Below, in pieces: positions 33,967 to 42,131 of a stretch of DNA of 64,000 nt (positions are counted from its first letter, which is position 1; each line of letters starts with the position of its first letter). The notes below the pieces were generated by a model. That model was not told the origin of the DNA. It made no database searches and saw only the letters and a program-made list of their open reading frames with translations. The stretch is taken from assembly GCA_942493075.1 (NCBI GenBank), contig OW818681.1, positions 2,542,001-2,606,000 of the forward strand, in the 5' to 3' direction. The stretch comes from JBBQYD01 sp942493075. Lineage in GTDB: Bacteria; Verrucomicrobiota; Verrucomicrobiia; Limisphaerales; UBA8199. The translations under genes were made by a program, and so were the position numbers.

Positions 33967-34845
33967 CTAGTTGGAGTCTTTTATTTGGCGGGAGAGCCCG
34001 ATTCCGAGCCCGATGGCGATGGTAAGGCTCCCGAGGGCATGGCCCCAATGGATCTTTTCTCCAACCCATAGAGCGGCGATAAAGACACCGAAGACCGATT
34101 GCGCGAACACCGTCAGCGCCACCACGTTGAGAGGGGCATCTCGGATAATGACGAACCAGACGGTGTAAGCGATAACTGTTGTGATGATTGCGAGGGCAAG
34201 AAGAATGCCCCAGGAGGGGAGACTCAGCTTTGTGGCGGTCGTCAACGTGCTGCGGCCATCGATAATCAGGTTCACGACCAAGGCAACAAGGAGGGAAATG
34301 GCCAGCATGCGCATCGCGCCTGCGCGCTGGACGACGGGTTTACCCATGACTGAAAAGCTGGATTCGCAGAGAAAGGATGAGAGGAAGATCAAACTTGCGG
34401 TTAGGCCAGACCAACGAAAGTCGGGACTCCAGACGCGATTCAACAATACGATGCCGAGGATGCTGATGACAAAACCAGCCAGACGCCGTGGCCCGATGTG
34501 TTCTCGCAGGAAAATGGCTGCCAGAACGGATGTGAGCAGCGGTTCGAAGGCCATTAGAACCGCTGAATTGCCGGCTGTGCCAATATGGTTGGCATAGACT
34601 TGGAGACGCTGGCCAACCACGAAAAGCATAACACCCATGAAACATGTTACCCAGAAATCCCTGCCTTTTGGGGTTTTGCCGGGGAGCCAGGGCCAGAGAA
34701 CCAGGAAGCAGAGGGCCGCAAGGCCGAAGCGGAACGTCACGATGCTGCCTGAGTCAATTTCAGCGCCGATCACTTTATAGGCGGAATAAACGGCCGCCCA
34801 AAAAAGGTTCATGATCAGCAATAAAATTAAATGAGTTGGCTTCAT
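33967..34845 (-). CDS. EamA/DMT-family transporter
   Basis: 292 residues, ten hydrophobic helices in two EamA repeats (LFWAAVYSAYKVIGAEI ... FGLAALCFLVLWPWL; second repeat WGILLALAIITTVIAYTVWF ... FGVFIAALWVGEKIHWGHAL). Such proteins export amino acids, nucleosides or other metabolites, but the substrate is not readable. The start MKPTHLILLLIMNLFWA fits an N-terminal helix. It is divergent from the efflux operon beginning at 35008. Confidence 0.88.
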   Translation of the reverse strand: MKPTHLILLLIMNLFWAAVYSAYKVIGAEIDSGSIVTFRFGLAALCFLVLWPWLPGKTPKGRDFWVTCFMGVMLFVVGQRLQVYANHIGTAGNSAVLMAFEPLLTSVLAAIFLREHIGPRRLAGFVISILGIVLLNRVWSPDFRWSGLTASLIFLSSFLCESSFSVMGKPVVQRAGAMRMLAISLLVALVVNLIIDGRSTLTTATKLSLPSWGILLALAIITTVIAYTVWFVIIRDAPLNVVALTVFAQSVFGVFIAALWVGEKIHWGHALGSLTIAIGLGIGLSRQIKDSN

Positions 34846-35007
34846 TTGCGTCTAAGGAGGACGGACGGCAGGGCAGGGAACTCGTTTAGCGGCAACGAAT
34901 CAAGATCGTTTTGTGAAACCACAAGCTGCCCGGGCGAGTCTAGCAATGTATAGTTAAGTATTTGCGCGGTGGGTGCGTGTCACCTAACCTAGCGGTTCAG
35001 GAATTAA

Positions 35008-36306
35008 ATGAAGAAATTTCTCGTCATCGTTGTGATCATTGGGTTGGGAGCTGGGGGTTATTACTTCTGGAAGAATCATGCCGAAAAGAACCCGAGCCAG
35101 GCGGGGCCAATTCGTCCGACCACGGCTCTGGCTGAGTTGCGGGACATCAGCTTCGCGGTCAATGCTGCTGGCGAAATCAGCCCCGCCGAGCAGGTCTCGG
35201 TGCGACCGGAGATTAACGGGCGGATTGAGGAATTGCCTGTTGACCTGGGGGACAAGATCCAAAAGGGTCAACTGCTGTTCAAATTGGATGATAAGGAACT
35301 TCAGCAACAGAAAGCTTCAAACCTGACGGATATTGAGCGCTCACGGTTGAGTCTGCAAAAGGCCGAGCGCGATTTTCAACGGGCGCAGCAGTTGCTGGCG
35401 GAGAAATTGATCGCACAGGAGCTTTTCGATGACACCAAAACCTCTTTCGAGCTCGCCAAGAACAGCCTGGAGAGGTCCCAGCGGGAATTGGCTATCATTG
35501 ATGAGCGTCTGACTAAGACCGTTGTATCCGCGCCATTCGATTGCACGGTGTTAACCCGTCCTGTTTCTGTAGGACAAGCGGTTTCCGGTTCAGGTGGCTT
35601 CAATAGCGGCACCGAGGTCCTCACCATTGCCGATTTGAACTCAATGATCATCAACGCTCACGTCAACCAGGCCGATGTGCCCCGGTTGAAGTCGGAGCAG
35701 ATGGTTGAAGTAAGCATCGAGGCCGTTGCCGGATTGCGTGTCACGGGCACAGTTGAGCGAATCGCACCCCAGGCTACGATCAAGAACAACATTAAAGGCT
35801 TCGCCGCCCGAATCGTGCTGCGAAATGTAGATCCGCGGGTGCGGCCCGGGATGACGGCCAATATCAAAATACCAGTGGCATCAGCGAGTGACGTGACAGC
35901 AGTGCCCCTATCGGCGGTGTTTACCGAGCGCAATCCAGAGACGGGCCTGACAGAGCGCTATGTTTATGTGAAGGAGGGGCTCGGATTCGAGCGTCGCGAT
36001 GTGGCTGTCGGTGTTTCGGACTTCTTTTTTGCTGAGATTCAGCAGGGGTTGAAGGCCGGGGAAGAGGTATCCCTTGAATTGCCGAAGGAAGAACGAGAAA
36101 AGAAGATGCGCCAGATGGCAGGTAAACGCCCGGGCGGTCCTGGTGCCGCAGGTCCTGGTGGGAGCCTTACCGCTGGTAATCAGCCAGGTGGAACCAATGC
36201 TGCGAGCGCTGCTCCCGCCGCTGCTCCCGCGGGAGAAGGCAAGGGCAAAGGGCGTGGTCCCGGGGGGGGACGTCCTGGTGGCCGTTCTGGTGCGGGTCCC
36301 AGCTAA
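35008..36306 (+). CDS. MacA/HlyD-like periplasmic adaptor of an ABC efflux system
   Basis: 432 residues, with ATG preceded by CAGGAATTAA. An N-terminal membrane anchor (FLVIVVIIGLGAGGYYFW) is followed by a barrel-sandwich/lipoyl part (VSVRPEINGRIEELPVDLGD), a coiled-coil hairpin at about residues 100-165, and a beta-barrel (VVSAPFDCTVLTRPVSVGQA). The last 65 residues are a Gly/Pro/Ala-rich disordered tail (GRGPGGGRPGGRSGAGPS) not usual for MacA. It links the inner-membrane permeases to an outer-membrane channel. It is the first gene of an operon with one ATPase and two permeases. Confidence 0.88.
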   Translation: MKKFLVIVVIIGLGAGGYYFWKNHAEKNPSQAGPIRPTTALAELRDISFAVNAAGEISPAEQVSVRPEINGRIEELPVDLGDKIQKGQLLFKLDDKELQQQKASNLTDIERSRLSLQKAERDFQRAQQLLAEKLIAQELFDDTKTSFELAKNSLERSQRELAIIDERLTKTVVSAPFDCTVLTRPVSVGQAVSGSGGFNSGTEVLTIADLNSMIINAHVNQADVPRLKSEQMVEVSIEAVAGLRVTGTVERIAPQATIKNNIKGFAARIVLRNVDPRVRPGMTANIKIPVASASDVTAVPLSAVFTERNPETGLTERYVYVKEGLGFERRDVAVGVSDFFFAEIQQGLKAGEEVSLELPKEEREKKMRQMAGKRPGGPGAAGPGGSLTAGNQPGGTNAASAAPAAAPAGEGKGKGRGPGGGRPGGRSGAGPS

Positions 36307-36324
36307 CCTTCAACTCGCGACATC

Positions 36325-37062
36325 ATGGCACTAGTCGAGCTGCGTAACGTCAGCAAAATCTATCGGCTCGGAGACGAGGAGATTCGGGCTCTGGACGATG
36401 TGACCCTGGACATCGAAGAGGGTGAGTTCATCTCGATTATTGGTCCGTCGGGGAGCGGCAAATCCACTCTGATGCATATTCTGGGGTGCCTGGATTCCCC
36501 CAGCAAAGGAACGATTCGACTGGATGGGATCATGATCGAACATGCCTCGGCCGGGCAATTGGCTGCGCTGCGCAATCGGAAAATCGGGTTCGTATTTCAG
36601 TTCTTCAATTTATTGCCCAAACTCAACGTGCTTCAGAACGTCGAGCTACCGATGATTTATAGTGGGATTGGGGGCAAGGAACGCCGGGAACGCGCCATGA
36701 AAGCGCTGGAATCCGTGGACCTCGCCAATCGTGCCAAACATCGGCCGAGCCAGCTCTCGGGCGGGCAACAGCAACGGGTGGCGATCGCACGCGCCTTGGT
36801 TAACGATCCGCGCATCATTTTCGCGGATGAACCTACCGGGAACCTGGACTCGCACACCGGGGATGCCATTTTGAACCTGTTCCGTCAGCTCAGTGAGGAG
36901 GGACGCACCATCGTGCTGGTAACCCATGATCCTGAGATTGCGGCGGTGACTCCACGCCGGATTGAGATCCGGGATGGAAAGATAGCGATAAAGATTGATC
37001 TAACACTGGCTGGACTAGCCAAGAGAAAACCGAGCGAAGCGACTGAAGCTTCCGGACAATGA
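36325..37062 (+). CDS. MacB-type ABC transporter ATP-binding protein
   Basis: 245 residues. Walker A GPSGSGKST, Q-loop FVFQFFNLLPKLNVLQNVEL, signature LSGGQQQRVAIARALVNDP, Walker B IIFADEPTGNLDSHTG and H-loop VTHDPEIA are all present. The sequence is of the LolD/MacB (type VII, MacB/FtsE) class that uses ATP to drive mechanotransmission across the periplasm. It starts 18 bp after the adaptor and overlaps the first permease by ATGA, so expression is coupled. The stand-alone ATPase contrasts with E. coli MacB, where ATPase and permease are fused. Confidence 0.93.
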   Translation: MALVELRNVSKIYRLGDEEIRALDDVTLDIEEGEFISIIGPSGSGKSTLMHILGCLDSPSKGTIRLDGIMIEHASAGQLAALRNRKIGFVFQFFNLLPKLNVLQNVELPMIYSGIGGKERRERAMKALESVDLANRAKHRPSQLSGGQQQRVAIARALVNDPRIIFADEPTGNLDSHTGDAILNLFRQLSEEGRTIVLVTHDPEIAAVTPRRIEIRDGKIAIKIDLTLAGLAKRKPSEATEASGQ

Positions 37063-38519
37063 ACACCCCGGGCATCAAGGAATCGCAGGAAGCGCTGCTG
37101 CGCACACGTCCCCAGCTATGGGTGACGGTGATGGCTGGCGTCCGGGAGATCTGGGCCCACAAGTTCCGTTCCCTCTTGACCATGCTCGGCATCATCTTGG
37201 GGGTAGCGAGCCTGGTTGCGATGTCTGCGATGACCACAGGAATGGAGAAGGGGGCCAAGGAGGCACTCGTAGCGATTGGTGGATTGGAGAAGGTACGCAT
37301 TGAATCCCAGGAGCTGCCGATTTACCAGAGGCATTTGGCAGACCAGGCCGTCGGGATTACAATCAACGATGTTTATGCCCTGCAGCAGAATGCCCCTCTG
37401 GTGACCAGGCTTTCTCCCGAAATGCGTTTGCAGGCCTCCATGACTGCAAACGGCAAGAGTTTTCGTCCTTGGAATTGCCTCGGAGTCTGGCCCGTGGCGC
37501 TGGAGATGAGCGAGCATGTGGTCGAGCACGGGCGCATGATCACAGAGTTGGATGACGAGATGGCTCGAAATGTTTGTGTGGTTGGGACAGCCGTTCGCGA
37601 CGAGCTATGGGGTTCTCCTGAGAAGATAGGACGCGAGATCAACCCGGTCGGCGAGACGGTTTTCATCAACGGGGTGCCGTTTACGATCGTGGGGATGTTC
37701 CAGCATTACGAGAGCGAGCAGGAGAAGAAGGCCAGGGAACTGGCTAAACTCAACCCTCCTGAGGAGCAGAAAGGCGTCGTTGCGCGCGATCGTGGCCGGG
37801 GTGGTGGCGGACGAAGGCGGGGCAACTTTGTGTTCTACCTGAAAAACGCGACCGTTTACCTGCCGTTGAACACGGTGTGGATGAAATTCCGGTCGGGTGT
37901 GAGCTTTACGACTTTTGGACAGAACTGGCAGCAGGTTGGAGGCGCTGGAGGATCGACAGGTGATCCGCGGCTGTCGAATTTGGAGTTGAAGATCGCGAGC
38001 GTCGATCTGTTGCCGGAGACCTTGCAGCAGGTGCAGAACGTTCTGATGTCCACGCACAAAGGAATCGAAGATTTCACATTCCGCACGCAGGAAGATTGGG
38101 CGGAGCAAATCGAGACTTTTGTGAAGAACGCCAGGATGAGCGGGGGCTTGATTGCGGCAATCAGCTTGCTGGTGGGCGGCATCGGCATTATGAACATCAT
38201 GCTGGCGAGTATCTCGGAGCGCGTACGCGAGATCGGCATCCGGAAATCTGTCGGGGCATCGACTGCAGATATCTTCATTCAGATTCTCGTGGAATCGGTA
38301 GCCATTGCGATGCTCGGCGGAGCCGCAGGACTGGGGGCGTCATTCATCCTCGTTCATTTCCTGGGGTCGGTGTCACCAACCGAAAACGCACCTATTATCA
38401 CTGGGGGAACCATGCTGCTGGCGTTTAGCTTTAGCGTGGCGGTGGGGGTCCTGGCAGGTATCTTCCCGGCCATCAAGGCGGCCCGGCTAAACCCCATACA
38501 GGCTTTGCGCTACGAATAA
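37059..38519 (+). CDS. MacB-like ABC permease 1
   Basis: 486 residues. The N-terminal helix region WAHKFRSLLTMLGIILGVAS precedes a large periplasmic MacB_PCD domain. Three C-terminal helices form the FtsX domain (LIAAISLLVGGIGIMNIMLA, VREIGIRKSVGAST, and FPAIKAARLNPIQALRYE). A basic Gly/Arg-rich stretch (RDRGRGGGGRRRGNFVF) sits inside the periplasmic domain at about residues 245-262, an unusual insertion shared in weaker form with permease 2. It starts within the ATPase stop and lies 2 bp before permease 2. Confidence 0.9.
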   Translation: MNTPGIKESQEALLRTRPQLWVTVMAGVREIWAHKFRSLLTMLGIILGVASLVAMSAMTTGMEKGAKEALVAIGGLEKVRIESQELPIYQRHLADQAVGITINDVYALQQNAPLVTRLSPEMRLQASMTANGKSFRPWNCLGVWPVALEMSEHVVEHGRMITELDDEMARNVCVVGTAVRDELWGSPEKIGREINPVGETVFINGVPFTIVGMFQHYESEQEKKARELAKLNPPEEQKGVVARDRGRGGGGRRRGNFVFYLKNATVYLPLNTVWMKFRSGVSFTTFGQNWQQVGGAGGSTGDPRLSNLELKIASVDLLPETLQQVQNVLMSTHKGIEDFTFRTQEDWAEQIETFVKNARMSGGLIAAISLLVGGIGIMNIMLASISERVREIGIRKSVGASTADIFIQILVESVAIAMLGGAAGLGASFILVHFLGSVSPTENAPIITGGTMLLAFSFSVAVGVLAGIFPAIKAARLNPIQALRYE

Positions 38520-38521
38520 TC

Positions 38522-39889
38522 ATGACCTTAACGAACACCATCCTGATTGGGTTCAAGGAAGTCTGGTCTCACAAGTTCCGTTCCTTGTTGACCATGTTGG
38601 GAATCATCCTGGGCGTTGCGAGCCTTGTTGGGATGGCGGCCATTATCAAAGGCATGGAAAACGGGATGAAGGAAGCCATGATCGCCATGGGTGGAGCCGA
38701 CAAAGTGCTGCTGGAATCCCAGGACGTGCCTCCCGAGCAGGAGCATCTGGCCGATCAGGCGCCAGGTCGGACGATGGATGACGTTAAGGCCTTACGCGAG
38801 AGTGCCCCGCTGCTGCGGTTGGTTTCTCCTGAGATGTCTGTGAACGGCGCGCTTTTGGAACGGGGCGAGAAATCGTGTGTTCCGTCTGAATGCGTGGGCG
38901 TGTGGCCGGCGGTGTTGGAAATGAACCTCCACACGTTGGAGCACGGACGCTTCTTCACAGATCTGGACGAGGAGAACGCGAGCCCGGTATGCGTCATTGG
39001 CACGGCGATCCGCGATGAATTATTCGGATCGCCGGAAACAACAGGCCGCGAGATCATTCCCATAGGAGAGACGGTGCTTATCAATAGCCAGCCCTTCACA
39101 ATTGTGGGCATGTTCCAGCGGTATGAGGGAGAGCAGGAAAAGAAAGAGCGGGAATTAGACGCAAAGAAGAAGGCCTTGGAGGAAGCTGCGGGGAACACCG
39201 GGCCTACGCGGATGCGCGGGTTCGGTCGACGCGGTAATTGGGCGTTCATGAGGAAGAACCTGACGGTCTATATGCCTTTGAACACGGCTTGGGTGCGGTT
39301 TCGTTCCGCCGGCGATAAGGATGGAATCCCTGACCCGCGGTTGACTGACATCGATGTGAAGGTCGAGGACCTCGGTTTCCTGGAGTCCGCCTTGCAACAG
39401 GCGAAGAATGTCTTGATGCTGACGCACCGCGGGATTGAGGATTTCGGCTTTCGCACGCAGGAGAACCAGCTTGAGAACATCAACCAGCAGATTCGGAATG
39501 CGCGTTTGAGCGGTGGGGTGATTGCCGCCATAAGCCTGTTGGTGGGGGGCATAGGCATCATGAACATCATGCTGGCTAGCATCAATGAACGCATTCGGGA
39601 AATCGGGATATGCAAGGCGGTTGGGGCTACGGGTTTCGCCGTTTTTACCCAGGTGCTCATAGAGAGCATTGTGATTGCCATGCTGGGTGCCGCCCTGGGG
39701 GTGGTGGCCTCATTTGGCTTTGTCCGCATCCTTGAACTGGTGACGCCCGCTGCCAACGCGCCTGTGATCACACCATTCGCCATGTTAGTGGCAGTCGGTT
39801 TCAGCCTTTTGGTGGGTGTTGTTGCCGGCCTTTTTCCAGCGATCAAGGCGGCCCGGTTGCATCCGATCCAGGCGCTACGCTACGAATAA
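38522..39889 (+). CDS. MacB-like ABC permease 2
   Basis: 455 residues, clearly paralogous to permease 1 along its whole length: shared SHKFRSLLTMLGIILGVASL, IKGMENGMKEAMIAMGGADK, VGGIGIMNIMLASI and IKAARLHPIQALRYE. The periplasmic insert here reads ARGFGRRG-like basic sequence following a charged KKERELDAKKKALEEA helix. Two non-identical permeases with one ATPase imply a heterodimeric transporter. What it exports (antibiotic, peptide, lipoprotein or siderophore) is not visible. It closes the operon; no outer-membrane TolC gene follows. Confidence 0.9.
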   Translation: MTLTNTILIGFKEVWSHKFRSLLTMLGIILGVASLVGMAAIIKGMENGMKEAMIAMGGADKVLLESQDVPPEQEHLADQAPGRTMDDVKALRESAPLLRLVSPEMSVNGALLERGEKSCVPSECVGVWPAVLEMNLHTLEHGRFFTDLDEENASPVCVIGTAIRDELFGSPETTGREIIPIGETVLINSQPFTIVGMFQRYEGEQEKKERELDAKKKALEEAAGNTGPTRMRGFGRRGNWAFMRKNLTVYMPLNTAWVRFRSAGDKDGIPDPRLTDIDVKVEDLGFLESALQQAKNVLMLTHRGIEDFGFRTQENQLENINQQIRNARLSGGVIAAISLLVGGIGIMNIMLASINERIREIGICKAVGATGFAVFTQVLIESIVIAMLGAALGVVASFGFVRILELVTPAANAPVITPFAMLVAVGFSLLVGVVAGLFPAIKAARLHPIQALRYE

Positions 39890-40018
39890 ATAATCCTGAT
39901 CGCGAACGTCTTTTTGTTTAAATAGGGTCGGAGCAGGAATTTACCCACTGTGGGCAGCCCTTAATGATTGGGTGCCGGAGCTTGTCAATTCTCACATAAG
40001 CCAGTAACTTTTTTCCGT

Positions 40019-40471
40019 ATGAAGAACGATGTGGTCCCGGTTCAGATCCGCGGAATTCTTCCCGCAAACAGCGGCTGCGCGTTGTTTGTTGGGAATGACG
40101 AAAAGGTTTTTGTCATAAACGTGGAACCAAACATGGGGGCCGTCATCGGCATGTTTCTGCGCGAGACACCTAAGGAACGGCCTTTAACCCATGATTTGAT
40201 GCAGAGCATCTTCAAAGGTTTTGGGATTACCGTCGAGCGTGTGGTGATCACGGAGTTGAAGAATTCGACGTATTTTGCCAGGCTCATACTCTTGCAGCAG
40301 AACGAGATCGCTCGAAAGATTGTTGAAATCGATGCGCGGCCAAGTGATTGTCTTGCCCTGGCCACCGCACAGAAAAAGCCCATTTTCGTCGCCAATACCT
40401 TGTTCCAACAGGTCGAGGATATGAGCGAAGTGCTGGACCGCATTAACGAAAACGGTCCAGAGCAGGAGTAA
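40019..40471 (+). CDS. Bifunctional nuclease family protein (DUF151)
   Basis: 150 residues from the ATG at 40019 (MKNDVVPVQIRGILPANSGC). The DUF151/BFN domain is recognised by VFVINVEPNMGAVIGMFLRE, ERPLTHDLMQSIFKGFGITV and the conserved IDARPSDCLALATAQKKPIF. Relatives show RNase and DNase activity in vitro and may act in DNA repair or stress. It is 12 bp ahead of holA, so the two probably form one transcript. Confidence 0.88.
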   Translation: MKNDVVPVQIRGILPANSGCALFVGNDEKVFVINVEPNMGAVIGMFLRETPKERPLTHDLMQSIFKGFGITVERVVITELKNSTYFARLILLQQNEIARKIVEIDARPSDCLALATAQKKPIFVANTLFQQVEDMSEVLDRINENGPEQE

Positions 40472-40482
40472 CCGCCCTCCAA

Positions 40483-41598
40483 ATGCCTCCCGCCAAACCG
40501 GCAGCCGCCCTGGCCCTTATTTGTGGTGAAGACGAGTTCGCTGTAAAAAAGCGCGCCCGCGAACTTTACGCGGAGTGGACAGCCGAACTCGGCGGCATGG
40601 ACCATGAGATAGTCGATGGAGCGGCTGCGAACACCGGAGAGGCCCTGCGTTGTTTGGGTCGGCTGCGCGAGAGCCTACAGACCCTCCCCTTTTTCGGCAC
40701 CGGCAAGGTGGTGTGGCTGCAGAACTGCAACTTTTTCGGGGAGGAACGCACAGCCTCCAGCCAGGCGGTCACTGAAGCGCTGGCTCAGCTTGCCAACGAG
40801 CTTAAGACCTTTAAGTTTGAGAATGTCAGGCTTCTAATTAGCGCTGGAAAAGTCGATAAGCGGAAAGTCTTCTTCAAAACCCTCGATAAAATCGGCCAGG
40901 TTGAAATCCATGCCGGGTGGTCGCTGGACGACCGGGATTGGGCAGACCAGGCGGAGGCATGGGCGCGGCGTGCTCTGAACAGCCGTGGGAAGACGATCTC
41001 GGAGGAGGCATTGGCTGAACTCATTTCGCGGGTAGGTCCGAACGCACGGCAGTTGGACAATGAAATCGAGAAAGTCAGCCTCTATGTGGCGGATCGCGGG
41101 GAGGTAACTTATGAGGACGTTTGCACGATCTGCATCCGGAACAAGACCGCTCGCGCTTTCGCACTGGGGGATGCTCTGGGTGATCGGGATTTGCCACGGT
41201 TACTCAAACGGTTGGACGAGGAGCTTTGGGAGGTAAAGCTTGATCCCAACAAATCGGAGATCGGGTTGCTTTACGGGCTGATCTCGAAAATCCGCGCCAT
41301 GATCCTGTTAAAGGAAATGGTTCGGGAAGGATGGGTGAAGGGGGATGGAGATTACAATCGGTTCAAAGCCCAGTTGCAGCAAGTGCCGGCCGAAAAGTTG
41401 CCCCGGGATCGCCGCTTTAATCCGCTTGCCATAAACCCTTACGTGCTTTACAAGGCTCTCCCTCAGGCGAACCGTTACTCGCAGGCCGAGTTGGTCCGTG
41501 CAATGGATCTGTTGCTGCAATGCAACCGGCGTCTGGTAACCAGCGGCCTGGAGGAGGCGCTGGTTTTACAACAAACCTTGGTGCAGATTGTCGGTTGA
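40483..41598 (+). CDS. holA: DNA polymerase III subunit delta
   Basis: 371 residues with the HolA layout: an N-terminal RecA-like/AAA fold (ALALICGEDEFAVKKRAREL, TLPFFGTGKVVWLQNCNFF, ENVRLLISAGKVDKRKVFFK), a helical lid (LAELISRVGPNARQLDNEIE) and a C-terminal helical collar (SEIGLLYGLISKIRAMILLK). It opens the beta sliding clamp in the clamp-loader complex, in the cytosol. Only this subunit of the loader is in the window. The start MPPAKPAAALALICG is close to the BFN stop. Confidence 0.88.
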   Translation: MPPAKPAAALALICGEDEFAVKKRARELYAEWTAELGGMDHEIVDGAAANTGEALRCLGRLRESLQTLPFFGTGKVVWLQNCNFFGEERTASSQAVTEALAQLANELKTFKFENVRLLISAGKVDKRKVFFKTLDKIGQVEIHAGWSLDDRDWADQAEAWARRALNSRGKTISEEALAELISRVGPNARQLDNEIEKVSLYVADRGEVTYEDVCTICIRNKTARAFALGDALGDRDLPRLLKRLDEELWEVKLDPNKSEIGLLYGLISKIRAMILLKEMVREGWVKGDGDYNRFKAQLQQVPAEKLPRDRRFNPLAINPYVLYKALPQANRYSQAELVRAMDLLLQCNRRLVTSGLEEALVLQQTLVQIVG

Positions 41599-41603
41599 AT
41601 AAC

Positions 41604-42131
41604 ATGAACGCGCCTTCAGCCAAAATGATGATCTTGACGGGCAAGGAGTTCGCCTGCATACGGATTATTGGCCGGGCGACTTTCGCCACCAGTATCGATT
41701 TGCGGACCGTGATAGAGGAACTGCGGCAGCGGGGTTTTTCCTGGTTCGTGCTCGAACTTTCCGAGTGCTCCCTGATGGATAGCACTTTCCTCGGAGTTTT
41801 GGCTGGATACGGCCTGAAGATGTCCGGTCCACACCCCTCTGCAAACGCACCCTTCATCGAGTTGCTCAATCCCAATCAGCGTGTGACCGAGTTGCTCGAA
41901 AGCCTGGGCGTGCTCCATCTTTTCAAACTGGGCCAGGGGTCGCTGGCTTTGCCTGCGGACGCTCAAACCAGGACCCACGTCCCAACGGCCTCCACGCGTG
42001 AGGAGATAACGCGTGCGAGCCTTGAGGCGCATCAATGTCTCATGGAGATCAACCCTTCAAACGTCGCCAAGTTTAAGGACGTGGCGCAGTTCCTGGCCGA
42101 GGACTTGAAGCGGATGAAAAGCTCTCAATAG
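41604..42131 (+). CDS. STAS-domain protein (anti-sigma factor antagonist type)
   Basis: 175 residues from the ATG at 41604 (MNAPSAKMMILTGKEFACIR), 5 bp after holA. The STAS core covers residues 10-115, with LELSECSLMDSTFLGVLAGY containing the DST Ser/Thr normally phosphorylated in SpoIIAA-like switches, and LESLGVLHLF. A 60-residue helical tail (REEITRASLEAHQCLMEINP) is added. It probably takes part in a partner-switching regulatory pathway, although no anti-sigma kinase is nearby. Its end overlaps the convergent helicase gene by 7 bp. Confidence 0.85.
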   Translation: MNAPSAKMMILTGKEFACIRIIGRATFATSIDLRTVIEELRQRGFSWFVLELSECSLMDSTFLGVLAGYGLKMSGPHPSANAPFIELLNPNQRVTELLESLGVLHLFKLGQGSLALPADAQTRTHVPTASTREEITRASLEAHQCLMEINPSNVAKFKDVAQFLAEDLKRMKSSQ

